A stretch of 14,677 nt of DNA from Nitrospinaceae bacterium (GCA_016763735.1 JAESTE010000164.1:1-14677); one strand, 5' to 3'; shown: positions 7,046-13,719, counted from the stretch's first letter. Notes: generated from the sequence alone by a model not told the origin. Translations and numbers: made by a program.

Positions 7046-7846
7046 GTGTTTTCAAGAATAATTCATAAAGGAAATTTCACACTCAGTTCTGGCGTCAAAT
7101 CGACTTATACCTATGAGTATGGTGATTTGACGGATGCAATGAACGAAGCTTATTGCGAAGTGCTGCTCAAAAAACTCCTCGCCTGGCAGAAGAAACACGG
7201 AAAATTTGATGTGGTGGTGGGATGCGAAACAGAAGGCATTCGCATTGGTCACCAGCTGTCCCAATTAATGAATTTGCCATTTCACATCATGCCAAAGAAA
7301 AGGTTGGACTACGCGCAAAACCCTGCCCCCGCTTATTCTTCAGACACGCATTGGTTGATCGTGGATGATATCGCTACCAGCGGTCACTCTTTTATTCGCG
7401 CTGTTGATTATCTGGAAGTGGAAGAAAAACCGGATACCATTACCTTCGCCTGCATGATCAAGCGCAACCCCGCGAATCTGGATTATTCAGCGGTAAGAGG
7501 CGATCCTGAAAAAGAGCAGATGATGGTTTCGGATGAAAGAATGGACTTTATCGACAAGCGGTTGGTGTCTTTGTTCAGCGAGGCTCGATCAGCTTTTTTT
7601 GATGAGATAGTAGACCTCTCCCTTTTCATGGTAGTGGCCGGCCTTGGCTCCTGCTTCCTCACCTGTTCCGAAATAAAGATCGGCGCGTGCTTTGCCGCGT
7701 ATTGCGCTACCTGTGTCCTGATCGATAACGAATCGGGAAATCGGTTTCCAGTATTTTATCTTGTTGTTGGCATCGAGCACCGGTTGCCGCACTTTAACAA
7801 AGACGAGTCCGCCTGCCGGATAAATGGATTTGTCAGTAGCGATTGA
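7046..7846 (+). CDS. PyrE-like phosphoribosyltransferase with suspect C-terminus
   Basis: A type I phosphoribosyltransferase related to orotate phosphoribosyltransferase. Residues 8-26 (KGNFTLSSGVKSTYTYEYG) match the PyrE entry segment, FDVVVGCETEGIRIGHQLSQ (54-73) is the 'VVG...GI..A' strand-helix, and WLIVDDIATSGHSF (103-116) is the PRPP-binding motif with its paired Asp residues. The usual PyrE catalytic Lys-rich loop is not clear (only KKRLDY at 84-89), so the base substrate may differ from orotate. I chose GTG 7046 because CAGGAG at 7031-7036 is 9 bases away; TTG 7040 is too close. The family-like sequence stops near residue 185. The remaining 81 residues are antisense to mltA and look unnatural. 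One more T in the T7 run 7594-7600 would give TGA right after residue 185, a normal length. Confidence 0.75.
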   Translation: MFSRIIHKGNFTLSSGVKSTYTYEYGDLTDAMNEAYCEVLLKKLLAWQKKHGKFDVVVGCETEGIRIGHQLSQLMNLPFHIMPKKRLDYAQNPAPAYSSDTHWLIVDDIATSGHSFIRAVDYLEVEEKPDTITFACMIKRNPANLDYSAVRGDPEKEQMMVSDERMDFIDKRLVSLFSEARSAFFDEIVDLSLFMVVAGLGSCFLTCSEIKIGACFAAYCATCVLIDNESGNRFPVFYLVVGIEHRLPHFNKDESACRINGFVSSD

Positions 7847-8929
7847 TCGTCCGCCGACGAGTTCCCCGCCTCCTGAGCCTATGGCTCCTTCATCGCTGAG
7901 CGAGAAAAAGATGTAACGTTTGTTCTGGCTAAGGTATTTAGAGGTGTCTTGCGGGTTATCGGCGAAGTATTTTTTTATCCCTTGCATCGAACCCTGGCCT
8001 GTTGTGATTACGCCATCTTTTATCATCAGCTTGCCGATGCCATTATAGGAGTAGTTGTTGGAACCCTGATAGCGAACGCCCTGCCGGGTTCCATCGGGAA
8101 ACTCCAATACACCGGACCCTTGGATATGCAGGAAATAACGCTCAAGTTCGTTTTCCAGCCACGCAACTTCCAGACCTTGATGATTTAGGGCACCTTTGTT
8201 ATCAATTTCTTCACGGGTCAGGTTTCTCCAGTTTTTGGTACTTTGTCGAATCTGTTTTATCCCGGAATTGCTTCCAACCAATCGAATGCCTCCCTGTTTT
8301 TTGACACGTTGAAAATCTTTTCCAGGCATCTGGTAGATAGGAAACCGATAGCGTGGTGAAGGGGTCGGGCTTGCGGTGATGACAGGTCGGTAGTAACCGG
8401 TAAACAAAACTTTTTTGTTTTTGCCTTTACCTACGCGGTAGAGCAAGAACTCTTCGGAAACTTTTTTATTGAACTCTTCTTGTGGAAGATTTTTTTGTAA
8501 AAGTTTTTGGAACGCTTCCAGGGTTTCCACGAGACGGCCACGGGTGAGGGTGAAGTCGCCCAAGCGCACGGGTGAGGCCGGGTCTTGCTCGAACATGACG
8601 GCCAGTTGATTGTTAATGGCTCGTTCCAGTGACGCCGGGTCCATGTCATCGGCAAAACCTTTTAAATCGGCAATTGATTTTAACGGTAGCTGAATGTCGA
8701 GCGGTGCAACTTCTTTTTCTTTAGCCTGCAACCGATCTTTGCGGTAGTCAAATTTATGGTCACGCTTTTCTCCATACCTTTTGGGCTTGTCCGGATAGAT
8801 GTCTGCGGTCCGACTTGGGCCTTGGGTCAAACAGGAGGCGATGAGAAAGAAAAATCCCAAAATAATTAATTGTGGAATGGGAAGTCGAATTTTGGAAAGA
8901 GAATTAAATTGTCTCTGGCTTAATAACAC
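7589..8929 (-). CDS. mltA: Membrane-bound lytic murein transglycosylase A (lipoprotein)
   Basis: MltA cleaves the MurNAc-GlcNAc bond of peptidoglycan to 1,6-anhydro-muropeptides and is anchored to the outer membrane from the periplasmic side. The 446-residue product has a lipoprotein signal with hydrophobic core LIILGFFFLIASC, so Cys-33 is the predicted lipidated residue after cleavage. The MltA domain starts around FTGYYRPV (about 174) and includes VAWLENELERYFLHIQGSG. The C-terminal 3D domain carries the catalytic aspartates in VIDQDTGSAIRGKARADLYF (Asp-403/Asp-405), then GTGEEAGAKAGHYHEKGEVY. Start is GTG 8927-8929, preceded on the minus strand by AGGGGG at suitable distance. The stop TGA (7589-7591) follows an A7 run; its 3' end overlaps or abuts the convergent PyrE-like gene. 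One more base in that run would lengthen MltA by only a few residues. Confidence 0.93.
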   Translation of the reverse strand: MLLSQRQFNSLSKIRLPIPQLIILGFFFLIASCLTQGPSRTADIYPDKPKRYGEKRDHKFDYRKDRLQAKEKEVAPLDIQLPLKSIADLKGFADDMDPASLERAINNQLAVMFEQDPASPVRLGDFTLTRGRLVETLEAFQKLLQKNLPQEEFNKKVSEEFLLYRVGKGKNKKVLFTGYYRPVITASPTPSPRYRFPIYQMPGKDFQRVKKQGGIRLVGSNSGIKQIRQSTKNWRNLTREEIDNKGALNHQGLEVAWLENELERYFLHIQGSGVLEFPDGTRQGVRYQGSNNYSYNGIGKLMIKDGVITTGQGSMQGIKKYFADNPQDTSKYLSQNKRYIFFSLSDEGAIGSGGGELVGGRSIATDKSIYPAGGLVFVKVRQPVLDANNKIKYWKPISRFVIDQDTGSAIRGKARADLYFGTGEEAGAKAGHYHEKGEVYYLIKKS

Positions 8930-8952
8930 AGGGGCCCCCTTGTGTGGAGGAC

Positions 8953-9065
8953 CTTTGCATAACCTCGAGATCTTTCGATAAACTGACGCTCTGGGAAACT
9001 ATCAAGTTTTTCATGCTGAGGCTGTCGAAGCATCTCGATCCTTTGTTTTTTCGATTTATGCAAAG
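8953..9065. repeat. Nested inverted repeat, REP/MITE-like
   Basis: Outer arms CTTTGCAT (8953-8960) and ATGCAAAG (9058-9065) are perfect inverted copies. Inside them, 8964-8980 pairs with 9023-9039 at 13 of 17 positions (core TCGAAAGATCTCG versus TCGAAGCATCTCG). The right inner arm contains CATGCTGAGGCTGTCGAAGC, a type of sequence I have seen as a dispersed intergenic repeat in environmental bacterial genomes. It has no coding frame and lies between mltA and rnhA, upstream of mltA and downstream of rnhA. It could be a mobile non-autonomous element, a REP-type hairpin, or the terminator of rnhA. Copy number elsewhere is unknown. Confidence 0.5.
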
Positions 9066-9107
9066 ATCTTCTTAATCATGTTCTAATTTGTTATCGGAAA
9101 GCTTGCA

Positions 9108-9539
9108 TTAAATATTAGCCATAGCTTGGTTAGCCAATTGGTCGCAGCGTTCATTTTCGGGGTGACCGGCATGGCCTTTCACCCACACCCAGGTAATTTT
9201 ATGTTTTTTGCTCAGGCTATGCAGTTCTTGCCAAAGCTCCTTATTCTTAACAGGTTGACGGGAAGCGGTCATCCAGCCTTTTTTTATCCAGCCATGGATC
9301 CATTCTGTTATCCCTTTTATCAGATACTGCGAGTCGGTGGTCAGGGTCACTTGGTAGGGTTGACTGAGCTCTTTTAAGGCTACGATAGCTGCGGTCATTT
9401 CCATGATGTTATTGGTGGTTTGTGGATCAGACCCTTTAAGTTCCATAACATTGCCACCGCCCCGAATGATGCAACCATAACCTCCGGGACCGGGATTTCC
9501 CTTGCATCCACCATCTGTAAAAATTTCAACAGATTTCAT
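9108..9539 (-). CDS. rnhA: Ribonuclease HI
   Basis: RNase HI hydrolyses the RNA strand of RNA:DNA hybrids, removing R-loops and Okazaki primers in the cytosol. With start ATG 9539 the product is 143 residues, the usual size. All four catalytic acids are present: Asp-9 in IFTDGGCKGNPGPGGYG, Glu-47 in NNIMEMTAAI, Asp-69 in TTDSQYLIKG and Asp-133 in ENERCDQLAN. The accessory His-123 is in VKGHAGHPENERCD. The basic helix region with Trp residues (WIHGWIKKGWMTASRQPVKN) is the handle that grips the hybrid. I prefer ATG 9539 over TTG 9557 because GCAGGAGC lies 9 bases before it. An AAGGAGG and a short frame overlapping the start lie further upstream (see findings). The gene is divergent from the rubrerythrin-like gene. 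Confidence 0.95.
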   Translation of the reverse strand: MKSVEIFTDGGCKGNPGPGGYGCIIRGGGNVMELKGSDPQTTNNIMEMTAAIVALKELSQPYQVTLTTDSQYLIKGITEWIHGWIKKGWMTASRQPVKNKELWQELHSLSKKHKITWVWVKGHAGHPENERCDQLANQAMANI

Positions 9540-9688
9540 AGCGGGTTGCTCCTGCAAGCAACAAGTCGGAACGTTTTGAGGCAGACTGAGGTTGTTAAGC
9601 TTCTGGAAATGGTTGTTTCCTCCTTAAAAAACGGATTTGTGGTTTGGCGATTTGAGACTAGAGTGTGGCCTCTCATTCTGTGAATCAT

Positions 9689-9717
9689 TGATGACCCGAA
9701 TATCTGGAGATACTATA
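9689..9717 (+). promoter_or_regulatory. Candidate promoter of the rubrerythrin-like gene
   Basis: TTGATG (9689-9694) and TACTAT (9712-9717) are spaced by 17 bases; TATAAC at 9715-9720 is an alternative -10. It would leave a leader of roughly 105 bases before ATG 9831. The stretch 9540-9830 holds no convincing protein gene. Confidence 0.35.
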
Positions 9718-9830
9718 ACATATTATTTTTATTGACGAAATTTGAATATGCGGCAGTGGGTCAGATTCTCATGGCAAGCATTTTCAAAAGATATGATAGA
9801 TTGTTGTTCCCATTTATTTTTGGAGAGAGC

Positions 9831-10346
9831 ATGACGAAGGAGACCAAAAGCGAATCAATGCCGAGTAAAGAGACCGTATCGTTTCAATGTGTCGATGCCA
9901 TTGAGATCAGTCTGTTCATCGAAAAGGAAGGCTTCGGTTTTTATGAAAAAGCCGCAAAAAATGTTTCTGATCCGAGAGTAAAAGATATGTTCACGCGCCT
10001 TGCTGAAGAAGAAAGAGAGCATATCCAAACTTTGCAGACCAAGGTTCGGTTTTTACAACCCGCCATTTCTGGTAAGGGAAAGCCCCGCAGGCATCTCGAC
10101 TTATTTGTCAGTAATGAACTCAAGGGAAAAATTTTCCCAGCTTCCGAAACTAAAGCGGTGCAAAAATTTAAAAGCGATATGGAGGCTCTCGATTTTGGAA
10201 TCGAGTCAGAAAAACGCTCCATTGAAGTCTTATCCAGCTTGTTGGGAAAAGAAAAAAAACTGGATGTGAAGGCCATTTTTTCACATTTGATAGTCGAGGA
10301 AAAAAAGCATTTGGCGCTCTTAGAGGATTTGAAGAAAAAAATTTAA
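9831..10346 (+). CDS. Rubrerythrin-like diiron (ferritin-like) protein
   Basis: A 171-residue four-helix-bundle protein of the rubrerythrin/ferritin-like superfamily, which uses a diiron centre, often to reduce peroxide. Both halves show the repeated helix-pair pattern. In the first, EISLFIEKEGFGFYEKAA (25-42) provides the first Glu, and LAEEEREHIQTL (58-69) holds the ExxH motif Glu-61/His-64. In the second, EALDFGIESEKRSIEVL (118-134) provides Glu, and IVEEKKHLALLEDL (154-167) holds Glu-157/His-160. There is no C-terminal rubredoxin domain (no CxxC pairs), so it is a 'rubredoxin-less' type needing an outside electron donor. ATG 9831 is preceded by GGAGAG (9822-9827); the frame is open back to 9732 but without another good start. 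It stands alone, upstream of the oxygen-sensitive oxidoreductase operon, with 325 bases between. Confidence 0.82.
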   Translation: MTKETKSESMPSKETVSFQCVDAIEISLFIEKEGFGFYEKAAKNVSDPRVKDMFTRLAEEEREHIQTLQTKVRFLQPAISGKGKPRRHLDLFVSNELKGKIFPASETKAVQKFKSDMEALDFGIESEKRSIEVLSSLLGKEKKLDVKAIFSHLIVEEKKHLALLEDLKKKI

Positions 10347-10536
10347 TTCGAAGATGGACGGGGATGCCAGTTTACCCCCTGCTTCTTGATGTTATAAGGT
10401 ATGTAAGAAATGCAGAGAAGAATCATCTGCTAATCATTGAAAAATTGGCTATTAGCGGGGCATATTCGAGTATGAAGCTCTGATTTGAGGACTTTCCGAG
10501 TAGCTAGCCGGACATTTAACAGTAGGCTTAACCTGT

Positions 10537-10562
10537 TTGAGACGATATACTGAGAATCTCAA
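10537..10562. promoter_or_regulatory. Operator-like palindrome upstream of the operon promoter
   Basis: TGAGAATCTCA (10551-10561) is a perfect palindrome about a central base, and a further direct half-site TTGAGA lies at 10537-10542. This gives three TGAGA half-sites within 26 bases, ending 35 bases before the -35 element, which is where an activator would sit. No regulator is identified. Confidence 0.3.
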
Positions 10563-10597
10563 GTGGAAAAAGGCCTAAACATTTTCATTATTATGGT

Positions 10598-10626
10598 TTG
10601 ACAACATTTTGGAGCTGGTTTATTAT
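10598..10626 (+). promoter_or_regulatory. Strong sigma-70-type promoter of the oxidoreductase operon
   Basis: A perfect -35 TTGACA (10598-10603) and a -10 TATTAT (10621-10626, five of six consensus bases) are separated by exactly 17 bases. Transcription would start near 10633, leaving about 39 bases of leader with TAAGGA (10658-10663) 8 bases before ATG 10672. This is the best promoter in the window and suggests high, possibly constitutive expression. Confidence 0.7.
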
Positions 10627-10671
10627 TAGTCTCTTTTTTCAAACATAACTTTATCAGTAAGGATTATTAGC

Positions 10672-11316
10672 ATGAGCCATTATGAGGTCAAAGCTGGGCC
10701 GGAGGCATTTTTACCTCCTGCAGCTGCAACTATGGGAAATGTATTGCCGGACCCTGGGGAAGCGCATATAGGGGGAAAAATAGTACCCGAGGAAGAGGCT
10801 TATGAATATGCAGCCAGGAAGATTTTAGGAGCTAAGGTTCCAACCATTTTCCCCGGTCCTCTTGTTCTTTGGAAATGGAACGATCACGTTGCAGCAAAGG
10901 CCACGGCTATTCGTGAGTTGGCCAATGAAGTTCCCATGAGATTGATTCCCATGGCGGATTATCGGCCCAAGTATCCCAAAATTGATGCTGCAGTGGAAAT
11001 CAATCCGAATCACCCTAATTTGACAATCTGGCATAACAAAATCGATGTTTGTATTTTTATTGGAGTGCATTGCCATCAGGCAAATTTGGCGCTGAAAATG
11101 ATCCGAGCATCCACGAGTTGTTATACAATGGCTATGTGTGCTATGGCGGGGCATGAAGATGCATGTTTATCTTTTCGCGATGCCGACCTTGAAAAAATCC
11201 AAAGGCTCACTGCAGCCGTTAAGAAGTTGAAGGCTGAAGGTGTTGAAGTGCAAGCCAATTCTTTCACTCAGTTTCAGATGGATAGATCAGGTTTTGTTGT
11301 TGAACCTGTAAACTGA
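10672..11316 (+). CDS. CO dehydrogenase/acetyl-CoA synthase epsilon-like subunit of the oxidoreductase
   Basis: First gene of the operon, 214 residues, cytosolic. The centre resembles the CdhB family (CODH/ACS epsilon subunit, also called CO dehydrogenase beta-subunit family): PGPLVLWKWNDHVAAKATAI (61-80) and the strand-turn-helix DVCIFIGVHCHQANLALKMI (125-144), where archaeal CdhB has 'D..L.IG..YYYA...L'. From family knowledge, proteins of this type accompany five-subunit pyruvate/2-oxoglutarate:ferredoxin oxidoreductases in chemolithoautotrophs. No CODH catalytic subunit is visible here. Residues 127-165 hold a cluster of Cys-127, His-133, Cys-134, His-135, Cys-150, Cys-156, His-161 and Cys-165 that could bind metal; that is inference. 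Start ATG has TAAGGA 8 bases upstream. The role in the complex, structural or redox, is unknown. Confidence 0.75.
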   Translation: MSHYEVKAGPEAFLPPAAATMGNVLPDPGEAHIGGKIVPEEEAYEYAARKILGAKVPTIFPGPLVLWKWNDHVAAKATAIRELANEVPMRLIPMADYRPKYPKIDAAVEINPNHPNLTIWHNKIDVCIFIGVHCHQANLALKMIRASTSCYTMAMCAMAGHEDACLSFRDADLEKIQRLTAAVKKLKAEGVEVQANSFTQFQMDRSGFVVEPVN

Positions 11317-11413
11317 AAATTGAAAGCGTTGTAGCAGAAGTAAGTGTTTTTTAGTTTTAGTTGGATAGGGCAGATTTTGTGGTTGAGCGAGCCCTCCTGA
11401 TCTTTAGGGGCGG

Positions 11414-11441
11414 TTGAACTTTATATACCGAATTTTAATAA
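11414..11441 (+). promoter_or_regulatory. Possible internal promoter before the alpha-subunit gene
   Basis: TTGAAC (11414-11419) and TAATAA (11436-11441) are spaced by 16 bases in the 157-base gap between the first gene and the alpha subunit. The gap also holds a weak hairpin (GCCCT with AGGGGC, near 11391-11412). The match is modest in an AT-rich stretch. Confidence 0.25.
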
Positions 11442-11473
11442 CACCAAAAACTCTTTATTCGGGAGTAAATTAT

Positions 11474-12712
11474 ATGAATAAACAAGTTGAATTAAAAGGC
11501 AAAAGAATTATTGCTTCAAAGCACGTGAAGCTGGGCCAGAAAAACAGAAAAGGCCAAACCTATACAGATATTAACGATATATTTTATAAAGCTGAGCAAA
11601 CTCCTAACTTCCTGACGGGTAGTGAAGTGATTAAAGAGGCGATTCGCCGTGCAAGCGTGGGAACATCCGTCGCTTATCCCATCACACCACAAAGTGAAGC
11701 GGCGGCATTGATCGGCGAACTGTATGCTGAAGATTATCTGGATGAGTATTTCCGAGGCGAGAGTGAGTTTGCGGTTATGGGCCAATGTGCTGGATCATCT
11801 TTTGGCGGCCACCGTGTTTTCACCACTACTGCCGGACCGGGAACATTACGGGCTATGGAAAATTTCCCAATGTGGGCAGGTTCTCGATTGCCCATTCAGG
11901 TTTGTGTAACCTGCCGGGGAATCAACTCTCCCCTGAGTATTCAGCCTGACACTTTGGAAATGCATTATCTTCTGGAAACAGGGATGCTGGTATGGCATGC
12001 AGAAACAGCGCAAGATCTCTATGACTTCATTCTGAAGGGTTTTATTGTTGCGGAACAGCCTGATGTTCATGTTCCTATCGCTGTTTGTTGTGATGGCTTT
12101 TTCGTGACTCATACTAAAGATACGGTTAACTTGTCGCCTGAGGATCTTTGTTTGACTCCTTACAACCCATATGAATCACCAGTGACTTGTATGGATATGG
12201 AAATTGCGCCGTATCGAATGATGCGCGACCCATTCGTAATGAAATCGAACTACATCAATTATTCAACCCATGCTTCCTGGCAGCAGGAAATCAAAGCGGC
12301 GGTTGAGCGATCCAGAAAGCATACAATTGTGCTTCTGAATGGCTTGATTGATGAGGAAAACTCAGATCGAGAAATTCTTATTGTAACTTCGGGTACGGCT
12401 GTTTCCCAGAGTCGAGAAGCGATTCGATTGCTGGAAGAAGAGGGTATTAAAGTGGGGCTGGTTAAAATCAAAACCATTCGTCCTTTTCCGTATGAAGAGA
12501 TTAAGCGTGCAACCAAACATGCCAAGCATATTTTTGTTCCTGAGTTCAATGTGGCTGGTTGGATGGCTCGTGAGATTAAGTCAACGATTCGCGACAATGA
12601 AAGGGTTTATTGTGGACCACATGTTGCGGGCGGTATGACTATGCCTTCCGAAGTCATTGTTGAAGAAGTTAAAACTCATTTGGGAATTAAAACGGCGCAG
12701 AACTCCAGGTAA
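11474..12712 (+). CDS. porA: 2-oxoacid:ferredoxin oxidoreductase alpha subunit (pyruvate type likely)
   Basis: The alpha subunit of a TPP-dependent 2-oxoacid:ferredoxin oxidoreductase, which interconverts 2-oxoacid plus CoA with acyl-CoA, CO2 and reduced ferredoxin. The 412 residues include the pyrimidine-binding domain I with YPITPQSEAAALIGE (68-82), GESEFAVMGQCAGSSFGG (95-112) supplying the TPP-contacting Glu, and FTTTAGPG (116-123). Domain II begins at REILIVTSGTAVSQSREAIR and continues KTIRPFPYEEI, a typical linker strand. About 45 extra residues precede domain I. I chose ATG 11474 because GGGAG at 11461-11465 is 8 bases upstream; TTG 11414 has none and would add odd sequence. Substrate is unproven: the beta subunit leans to pyruvate. 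The stop codon TAA lies in the loop of a small hairpin followed by T8. Confidence 0.9.
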   Translation: MNKQVELKGKRIIASKHVKLGQKNRKGQTYTDINDIFYKAEQTPNFLTGSEVIKEAIRRASVGTSVAYPITPQSEAAALIGELYAEDYLDEYFRGESEFAVMGQCAGSSFGGHRVFTTTAGPGTLRAMENFPMWAGSRLPIQVCVTCRGINSPLSIQPDTLEMHYLLETGMLVWHAETAQDLYDFILKGFIVAEQPDVHVPIAVCCDGFFVTHTKDTVNLSPEDLCLTPYNPYESPVTCMDMEIAPYRMMRDPFVMKSNYINYSTHASWQQEIKAAVERSRKHTIVLLNGLIDEENSDREILIVTSGTAVSQSREAIRLLEEEGIKVGLVKIKTIRPFPYEEIKRATKHAKHIFVPEFNVAGWMAREIKSTIRDNERVYCGPHVAGGMTMPSEVIVEEVKTHLGIKTAQNSR

Positions 12713-12731
12713 CGGAGTCGTTGTTTTTTTT
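12702..12731 (+). terminator. Weak terminator-like hairpin over the alpha-subunit stop codon
   Basis: ACTCC (12702-12706) pairs with GGAGT (12714-12718), leaving a 7-base loop that contains the TAA stop of the alpha gene. A run of eight T follows 5 bases later (12724-12731). The 5-bp stem is short for a Rho-independent terminator, so partial termination or a chance match are both possible. Confidence 0.3.
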
Positions 12732-12732
12732 C

Positions 12733-12774
12733 AAATTTAATTGCTACTATTTCCCTGGAAGGGGAATTAAATTT
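12733..12774 (+). promoter_or_regulatory. Intercistronic hairpin before the beta-subunit gene
   Basis: AAATTTAATT (12733-12742) and AATTAAATTT (12765-12774) form a perfect 10-bp stem. The 22-base loop itself contains CCC and GGGG that could pair. The ribosome site of the beta gene (AAAGGGGA) begins just after, so the hairpin could protect the downstream message or influence initiation. Confidence 0.45.
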
Positions 12775-12787
12775 AAAGGGGACTTGT

Positions 12788-13699
12788 ATGAGTAAAGAAA
12801 AAATCCAAATCTGCGAAGACCTTGCGGACATCATGCCTCCGGAATACCACCGGTTGGTTGAATCGGCGACATTTGGTGACCAGGATCGCGGGTGGAAAGA
12901 CATTGGTTCATCAACGGAATTGATCGAGCAGCATTCATTGTGTGCGGGTTGTCCTGAATCCATAGCGTTTCGTTACATCCTTGCCAGTCTGCCAGCTCCT
13001 GAAGACACTGTGTTTGTGGGCTCAACAGGGTGTACCAGCTTGGTGTTCCCACATGTTGCAGTTCATAACATTCATTCTCTTTTTGGTAACCAGAACGCAA
13101 TTGCTTCTGGACTGAAAAGAACTTTGAAAAGTCGATTCCCAGATGTTGAAAAAGACGTTGTGGTTCTGGCGGGTGATGGTGCGACGGTTGATATTGGTTT
13201 GGACATGACTATGCAGTCTTGGTTCCGTCAGGAAAAATTCACCACCATATGTTTTGACAATGAACTTTACGCAAACACAGGTGGGCAGGAAAGTGGTTTG
13301 ATGCAAAAAGGTTTTGTTGCCAAAATGGCTCCAAAGGGCAAAAACTTTGAAAAAGTTCGGTTGCCTGAAATTGCTCGTGAAGCGGGTTGTGCTTATGTTG
13401 CTTTATTGACAGTCAGTAAGCCCAACCGGGTTGAGCAGGTAATTAAAAATGCTATTCTTGTTGCCCGTGAAGTGGGGCCGACTTTTGTTCAGCTTTATAC
13501 TCCTTGTATTTTGGAAATTGGTAAGCAGAGCATGGAAGGTCTGGATGAGATGAAAGAATCTGAGTCCATTGGCGGTCGATTCGTACAAAAAGAATATATT
13601 TCCGATGAAGCGCAAAAACTTCTGGATTCAATTAAGATAGAAACTAAAGAACGAAAAAAAGCGGCTAAAGAAGCAGCTAAAAAGCCGGTTAACGCATAA
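12788..13699 (+). CDS. porB: 2-oxoacid:ferredoxin oxidoreductase beta subunit
   Basis: The beta subunit carries the TPP diphosphate site and a proximal [4Fe-4S] cluster. In 303 residues, Cys-52 and Cys-55 (LCAGCP), Cys-82 (STGCTSLVFPH) and Cys-240 (YTPCILE) match the four ligands of the family. The TPP/Mg motif runs from GDGATVDIGLDMTM (129-142) to FDNELYANTGGQESG (156-170), with Asp-130 and Asn-158 in metal-contact positions. 'YANTGGQ.SG' is closer to pyruvate enzymes than to the 'YGMTGGQ.SPT' of 2-oxoglutarate enzymes, a modest argument for pyruvate. About 50 extra residues precede the first Cys, and the C-terminus is a Lys/Ala-rich tail (residues 288-303) that may be a flexible contact. 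ATG 12788 is preceded by AAAGGGGA. The gamma gene follows 20 bases later. Confidence 0.92.
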   Translation: MSKEKIQICEDLADIMPPEYHRLVESATFGDQDRGWKDIGSSTELIEQHSLCAGCPESIAFRYILASLPAPEDTVFVGSTGCTSLVFPHVAVHNIHSLFGNQNAIASGLKRTLKSRFPDVEKDVVVLAGDGATVDIGLDMTMQSWFRQEKFTTICFDNELYANTGGQESGLMQKGFVAKMAPKGKNFEKVRLPEIAREAGCAYVALLTVSKPNRVEQVIKNAILVAREVGPTFVQLYTPCILEIGKQSMEGLDEMKESESIGGRFVQKEYISDEAQKLLDSIKIETKERKKAAKEAAKKPVNA

Positions 13700-13719
13700 A
13701 GAAATAGGAGTAGAAAGTT

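Larger units (their letters stand above)
10347..10671 (+). other. Non-coding regulatory region before the oxidoreductase operon
   Basis: These 325 bases contain no convincing gene on either strand. The only recognisable content is an operator-like palindrome around 10537-10562, the operon promoter at 10598-10626 and the leader with its ribosome site. I see no clear terminator for the rubrerythrin-like gene. Confidence 0.6.

Noticed and set aside
6549..7055. 168-codon minus-strand frame opposite pcm
   Set aside because: pcm on the other strand has all family motifs; this frame has none and no start signals.
9732..9830. N-terminal extension of the rubrerythrin-like protein from TTG 9732
   Set aside because: No ribosome site at TTG, whereas ATG 9831 has GGAGAG; the extension would overlap the promoter region and is not family-like.
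11414..11473. N-terminal extension of the alpha subunit from TTG 11414
   Set aside because: No ribosome site, unusual sequence, and ATG 11474 has GGGAG at ideal spacing.
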